Positions 6,599 through 9,607 of a stretch of 9,607 nucleotides of DNA are shown here, piece by piece. The position numbers and the translations under genes are program-made. Within the stretch, counting starts at the first letter, position 1, and every line of letters starts with the position of its first letter. This DNA is from Ilumatobacteraceae bacterium (GTDB lineage: Bacteria > Actinomycetota > Acidimicrobiia > Acidimicrobiales > Ilumatobacteraceae), in the NCBI GenBank assembly GCA_023257035.1, contig JALRDI010000055.1, forward strand, positions 1 through 9,607, read 5' to 3'. The notes beneath the pieces are model-generated. The model had not been told where the DNA came from. It worked only from the letters and a program-made list of their open reading frames with translations, and ran no database searches.

Positions 6599-7237
6599 TC
6601 AACTGTTGGGACGAACCCAACCGAATGAGACGGCAGCACCCATCACGGCGCGAGCGAGAGTCTCGAAACCATCAGCAATGTCGATGCCCTCAGACTCAGC
6701 CGCAATAAAGAGACCGTCAGACCCAGCCAAAGTGAGCACCGCGAGTTGCTCAATCTCTGCCTCTCCGAGCGATTCGAAAACACGCCCGAGGTATCGCCGA
6801 AGCCGGGCGAGGGTCTCGACACGAGTGGCCTGGAATCGTTGACGGGCGGTCGGCTCCGATGGCCGGCGCTCAAGTGTCAGCATGAGGCCAAGGCGCAAGA
6901 AATCGGGAAACTGGATGAGTTGTTCAGCTGACTGGCGCATGCCTGACGAGTACATCTCAACCGGTGACAACTCGCTGTCTTGATCTGCGAGACGGCGCAA
7001 CGCCTCAATCCAGTCGGAATAGCTGCGGTCAATCACCGCCGCAATGAGTTCGTCTTTATTTTTGAAGTGCCAGTAGATCGAGCTTGCAGGAAGCCCGGAC
7101 CGCTCGCTCACTGCGTTGATGCTGGTGCCCTCATAGCCGCGCTCGCCGGCGATATGAGCGGCTGCGTCAAGAATCGCGATCCGTGAGGCAACGCCATTTG
7201 CTCGGGTCTTACGTTGTCGTGATGCCGGTTGAGCCAC
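6599..7237 (-). CDS. TetR-family transcriptional regulator
   Basis: The 212-residue protein has a basic N-terminal tail (RQRKTR) and a TetR DNA-binding domain at about residues 17-65, with the hallmark helix-turn-helix ending TSINAVSERSGLPASSIYWHFKNKDELI. A helical ligand-binding and dimerisation domain follows. The start is a GTG at 7237, two bases after the stop of the HsaA-like gene, so translation is probably coupled. Length is typical of the family. It lies inside the operon it probably controls: a perfect inverted repeat at 8447-8470 in the divergent promoter region is the likely operator. It most likely represses both the minus-strand operon and the dioxygenase operon until a pathway intermediate, perhaps a CoA thioester or ring-cleavage product, binds. 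The ligand is inference. Confidence 0.93.
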   Translation of the reverse strand: MAQPASRQRKTRANGVASRIAILDAAAHIAGERGYEGTSINAVSERSGLPASSIYWHFKNKDELIAAVIDRSYSDWIEALRRLADQDSELSPVEMYSSGMRQSAEQLIQFPDFLRLGLMLTLERRPSEPTARQRFQATRVETLARLRRYLGRVFESLGEAEIEQLAVLTLAGSDGLFIAAESEGIDIADGFETLARAVMGAAVSFGWVRPNS

Positions 7238-7239
7238 GA

Positions 7240-8409
7240 TCAGTGGAAGGTGTAGCGCTCGACACCGGTGCCGAACTCATCGTTCGCCCAGGCGTTGTAG
7301 ATGAGATCCATCGAATTGCTGAGGTGAGTTCCGCCGGTACGAAGGTCACGCCATAACTGTTCGAGCTCACGAGTCGTCCACACCGCAGCGGTTCCAGCGC
7401 GGGACATCATCGTGTTGATCGAGTCGAGCACGCGTTGCACCGCCCGAACCTGGTTGCGACGGAATTCGAGCCGCTCGCCGTTGTCGATCTTTTCTCCGGC
7501 CGTGACGCGTGCCGTCCAGTCGTTGAACATCGCATCGATGTGTGCGATACCTGCGGCAAGGTCTGCCTCCGCTTCGGCGAGTGCTTGCTGCTGATAGGGG
7601 TCAGTCGTTCCAACAACACCCATTGCGGAGACCCGAGTCGTGAGGTACTCACGGTAGGCATCGATGTTGGCCTGCGCAATGCCGAATGTTGCCGCGGTAA
7701 TCGATGCGGAAAACACGCACCCGAACGGCAGTTGATAGAGGGGAGTGTCGCCACGGCGATGTCCGTAATCGCCATCGGAAAGACCGGTGTGAGAAATTGT
7801 TCGGTACTCAGGGACGAACGCTCCATCAATACGAATGTCTTTGCTGCCGGTGCCTTCAAGACCCATGACATGCCATGAATCTTCGATGATCTCGTAGTCG
7901 CCCCTTGGCAGGATGAAGTGCAGCACTGGTGGTGGCCCATTTCGTGGGGCGCTTTCGTCAACAACGATGCCGCCAAGAATGACCCAGTCGCAGTGGTCGG
8001 TGCCGGTGGAGTACTGCCATTGGCCCGTCAGTTTGTATCCGCCCTCCACGGGAATGGCTCGGCCCATCGGCGCATATGGAGATGCTGCAAGAGTCGTCGG
8101 GTCATCGCCGAAGATCTCGTTCTGCACTTCGTCGACATGGAGCGCAATTTCCCACGGGTGCACTCCGACAACGCCGGCAATCCAGCCAGCTGACGGGTTG
8201 GCTCGGGCGACGGCGCGAACCCACGCAAGAAAATCGGTGATGTCGGCCTCGTAGCCACCGTGGCTTTTTGCCTGCAGCAAACGAAACCCGCCCGAGTCGA
8301 TGAGAATCTTTGCCGCCTGGTCGGTGAGGCGACCGAGTTCATTACTTGGGCCTCGTTCAGCCTTGAGTTCTTCGGTTGCATCTTCGATGTGTTTGACAGC
8401 GGTGTGCAT
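7240..8409 (-). CDS. HsaA-like flavin-dependent monooxygenase (acyl-CoA dehydrogenase fold)
   Basis: The 389-residue protein belongs to the two-component flavin hydroxylases with acyl-CoA-dehydrogenase fold (HsaA, HpaH/C2 type). Helical N-terminal part: GGFRLLQAKSHGGYEAD (40-56) and ARANPSAGWIAGV (68-80). Beta domain: YKLTGQWQYSTGTDHCDW (125-142) and SWHVMGLEGTGSKDI (178-192). A C-terminal helical bundle follows. The length matches HsaA (about 390 aa). HsaA hydroxylates the phenolic ring of 3-HSA to a catechol in actinobacterial steroid degradation, using reduced flavin supplied by HsaB. An HsaC-like dioxygenase is divergently encoded next door, which supports a phenol-to-catechol step. No flavin reductase is in view. 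The ATG at 8409 has GGGGGA four bases upstream. True substrate unknown; it may not be a steroid. Confidence 0.86.
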   Translation of the reverse strand: MHTAVKHIEDATEELKAERGPSNELGRLTDQAAKILIDSGGFRLLQAKSHGGYEADITDFLAWVRAVARANPSAGWIAGVVGVHPWEIALHVDEVQNEIFGDDPTTLAASPYAPMGRAIPVEGGYKLTGQWQYSTGTDHCDWVILGGIVVDESAPRNGPPPVLHFILPRGDYEIIEDSWHVMGLEGTGSKDIRIDGAFVPEYRTISHTGLSDGDYGHRRGDTPLYQLPFGCVFSASITAATFGIAQANIDAYREYLTTRVSAMGVVGTTDPYQQQALAEAEADLAAGIAHIDAMFNDWTARVTAGEKIDNGERLEFRRNQVRAVQRVLDSINTMMSRAGTAAVWTTRELEQLWRDLRTGGTHLSNSMDLIYNAWANDEFGTGVERYTFH

Positions 8410-8446
8410 GGGATCCCCCGAATTCGATAAATAGCGGCCTGATTTG

Positions 8447-8470
8447 TTACTGTAGCGATTACTACAGTAA
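8447..8470. promoter_or_regulatory. Perfect inverted repeat, probable TetR operator
   Basis: TTACTGTAG (8447-8455) and CTACAGTAA (8462-8470) are perfect reverse complements separated by CGATTA. A 24-bp dyad in the intergenic region between divergent catabolic genes, with a TetR gene in one of the operons, is the classic arrangement of a TetR operator. The right arm covers the -10 box of the minus-strand promoter and the repeat spans its predicted start site, so binding would block transcription. Confidence 0.8.
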
Positions 8471-8492
8471 GAAATGAAAGTAGTCTTGTCAA
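8464..8492 (-). promoter_or_regulatory. Promoter of the HsaA-like/TetR/SDR operon
   Basis: On the minus strand a consensus TTGACA (8492-8487) is followed after exactly 17 bp by TACTGT (8469-8464), a TAnnnT-type -10 box. Transcription would start near 8457, inside the inverted repeat, leaving a leader of about 48 nt before the ATG at 8409. Confidence 0.7.
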
Positions 8493-8504
8493 GACCGCCT
8501 TAAC

Positions 8505-8511
8505 GAAGGGA
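8505..8511 (+). promoter_or_regulatory. Shine-Dalgarno site of the extradiol dioxygenase gene
   Basis: GAAGGGA ends seven bases before the ATG at 8519. It supports this start over later ATG codons. Confidence 0.65.
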
Positions 8512-8518
8512 ACGCCCA

Positions 8519-9400
8519 ATGGTCTCATCGCTCGCGTACATTGGATTCGAAACTCCAGCACTCGACGAGTGGCAAGAATTCGGCAGTGAAGTTCTCGGCG
8601 CTCAAGTCGTGAACCGCTCTGACGGGCTCGGACTGCGCATCGACGACCGTGTCGAACGCATCATGATTCACCCAGGCGAACGCAACAACCTCGCGTACTT
8701 TGGCTGGGACTGCGGCGGCGATGCTGGAATCGATGCAGTAATCAGTCGGCTTGCTGCAGCTGAGATCGCCACGACAGAAGAATCAGAACTTGCTGCGGTT
8801 CGACAGGTTGACCGACTCGTGTCATTCACCGACCCATTTGGCTTCCGGCACGAACTAACGACTGGGCTTGCAGGTGCTGGTCAGTTCACACCAGGACGTG
8901 AGATGGACGGTGGATTCGTCACCGGCGATGGTGGGCTTGGCCACGCCGTCATCATGGTGCCTGACCTAGATGCAGCAATGGACTTTTTCGTTGGCACTCT
9001 TGGATTTAACGTCTCTGACCACATCGAAATCGGCATGAGTTTGCGCTTCTTGCACTGCAACCCTCGGCACCACACATTGGCGCTGAGCGGGGCACCCGGC
9101 ATCGCTGGCTTCCATCACCTCATGTTGGAGGTCGAGCAATTCACCGATGTAGGCCGAGCTCTCGACATCGTGAATGAGAAAAAACTGACGCTTGCGATGA
9201 GCCTCGGCCGTCACACGAACGACATGATGACCTCGTTTTATGTTCGGACCCCATCTGGCTTCGAGATCGAATACGGAACTGGCGGTCTTCTTGTCGATGA
9301 AGAGAACTGGGAAGTCGAAACCTACGATGCGATGAGTTTCTGGGGTCACCGCCCACCCGAAGAGCGTCTCGTTCCTGGAATTATTCGCAAGGTCGGCTGA
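8519..9400 (+). CDS. Type I extradiol dioxygenase, HsaC/BphC-like (VOC family)
   Basis: The 293-residue protein has two vicinal-oxygen-chelate domains, about residues 1-120 and 137-285, the normal size of a two-domain extradiol dioxygenase. The Fe(II) ligands are intact in the C-terminal domain: His142 (GLGHAV), His200 (GFHHLML) and Glu251 (GFEIEYG). The second-shell residues His185 (NPRHHT), His232 (GRHTND) and Tyr241 (TSFYV) are also present, so it should be active. By recall, the stretch SLGRHTNDMMTSFYVRTPSG and the ending ...SFWGH closely match HsaC, which opens the catechol ring of 3,4-DHSA during steroid breakdown; BphC-type biaryl dioxygenases are the alternative. It diverges from the HsaA-like gene across a probable TetR operator and is followed 54 bp later by a FAH-family gene, so it likely forms the first gene of a ring-cleavage operon. 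Confidence 0.92.
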   Translation: MVSSLAYIGFETPALDEWQEFGSEVLGAQVVNRSDGLGLRIDDRVERIMIHPGERNNLAYFGWDCGGDAGIDAVISRLAAAEIATTEESELAAVRQVDRLVSFTDPFGFRHELTTGLAGAGQFTPGREMDGGFVTGDGGLGHAVIMVPDLDAAMDFFVGTLGFNVSDHIEIGMSLRFLHCNPRHHTLALSGAPGIAGFHHLMLEVEQFTDVGRALDIVNEKKLTLAMSLGRHTNDMMTSFYVRTPSGFEIEYGTGGLLVDEENWEVETYDAMSFWGHRPPEERLVPGIIRKVG

Positions 9401-9442
9401 CCCGATCGGCCCTGTCAATAGATACTCGAACCTCTCTCACCT

Positions 9443-9447
9443 AAGGA
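9443..9447 (+). promoter_or_regulatory. Shine-Dalgarno site of the FAH-family gene
   Basis: AAGGA lies seven bases before the ATG at 9455 and supports this start in the short gap after the dioxygenase gene. Confidence 0.6.
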
Positions 9448-9454
9448 ATCAAGA

Positions 9455-9607
9455 ATGAAAATCGCAAACGCAGCAGGCCGAGCAGTCATCGTGATCGGAG
9501 AGACAACGGTCGACATCGCATCTGCATCTGAGGGCTGTTTTGGTCCTGACATGATGTCGGTGTTCGACAACTGGGACGAGTTCCGCGCGTTCGCAGCAAA
9601 CATCACC
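9455..9607 (+). CDS. Fumarylacetoacetate-hydrolase (FAH) family protein, N-terminal part (3' truncated by window)
   Basis: The first 51 residues are visible, and the frame runs off the right edge. The opening MKIANAAGRAVIVIGETTVDIASASEG..., then FGPDMMSVFDNWDEFRAF, is the characteristic N-terminal lead of actinobacterial FAH-superfamily proteins annotated as fumarylacetoacetate hydrolase or 2-hydroxyhepta-2,4-diene-1,7-dioate isomerase. The catalytic core would follow outside the window. Such enzymes hydrolyse, hydrate or isomerise the products of extradiol ring cleavage. Its place directly after the dioxygenase fits that role. The exact reaction cannot be decided from this fragment. Confidence 0.78.
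   Translation, partial: MKIANAAGRAVIVIGETTVDIASASEGCFGPDMMSVFDNWDEFRAFAANIT

Noticed and set aside
8411..8426. GGATCC-CCC-GAATTC, resembling a cloning-vector polylinker
   Set aside because: The resemblance is short and lies in a native leader between the operator and the start codon. The G-run also serves as the ribosome site, and no other vector sequence flanks it, so it is probably coincidence.

Overview
The window looks like a piece of an actinobacterial chromosome, plausibly Acidimicrobiia-like. The signs are moderately G+C-rich coding sequence, a DUF2510 domain (largely an actinobacterial domain), TAnnnT-type -10 boxes, and genes related to actinobacterial steroid/aromatic ring degradation (HsaA- and HsaC-like). 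The organism assignment is inference; no rRNA or other marker gene is present.

Left part (1-1830). The tail of an unidentified gene overlaps by ATGA a 373-residue lipocalin-like (DUF7064/7065- or CrtC/AttH-type) protein. Then comes an initiator tRNA-fMet with encoded CCA and a strong intrinsic terminator, followed by a 109-residue protein of unknown function.

Middle (1963-4044). The main discovery is a 392-residue GrdB/PrdB-like selenoprotein (1963-3141). Its reading frame is interrupted by a TGA at 2437-2439 that very probably encodes selenocysteine. The frame stays open on both sides, the residues form a U-P-L-C (UxxC) redox motif, and a 6-bp hairpin sits 11 nt after the TGA as a candidate bacterial SECIS. 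Automatic annotation would split this gene into two ORFs. It runs convergently into a DUF2510-scramblase/LURP-one-like gene.

Right part (4127-9607). An acyl-CoA synthetase gene (+) converges on a minus-strand operon: an HsaA-like flavin monooxygenase, a TetR regulator and an SDR dehydrogenase with unusual active-site motifs. Divergent from that operon are an HsaC/BphC-like extradiol dioxygenase and the start of a fumarylacetoacetate-hydrolase-family gene. The divergent promoter region (8410-8518) carries a perfect 9-bp inverted repeat with a 6-bp spacer, placed on a strong minus-strand promoter. It is a convincing TetR operator candidate. Together these genes suggest an inducible meta-cleavage pathway: hydroxylation to a catechol, extradiol ring opening, hydrolysis or isomerisation of the product, then dehydrogenation and CoA activation of the fragments. 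The substrate cannot be read from the sequence.

No IS element, CRISPR array, phage gene or rRNA is visible. No intergenic gap exceeds about 140 bp.
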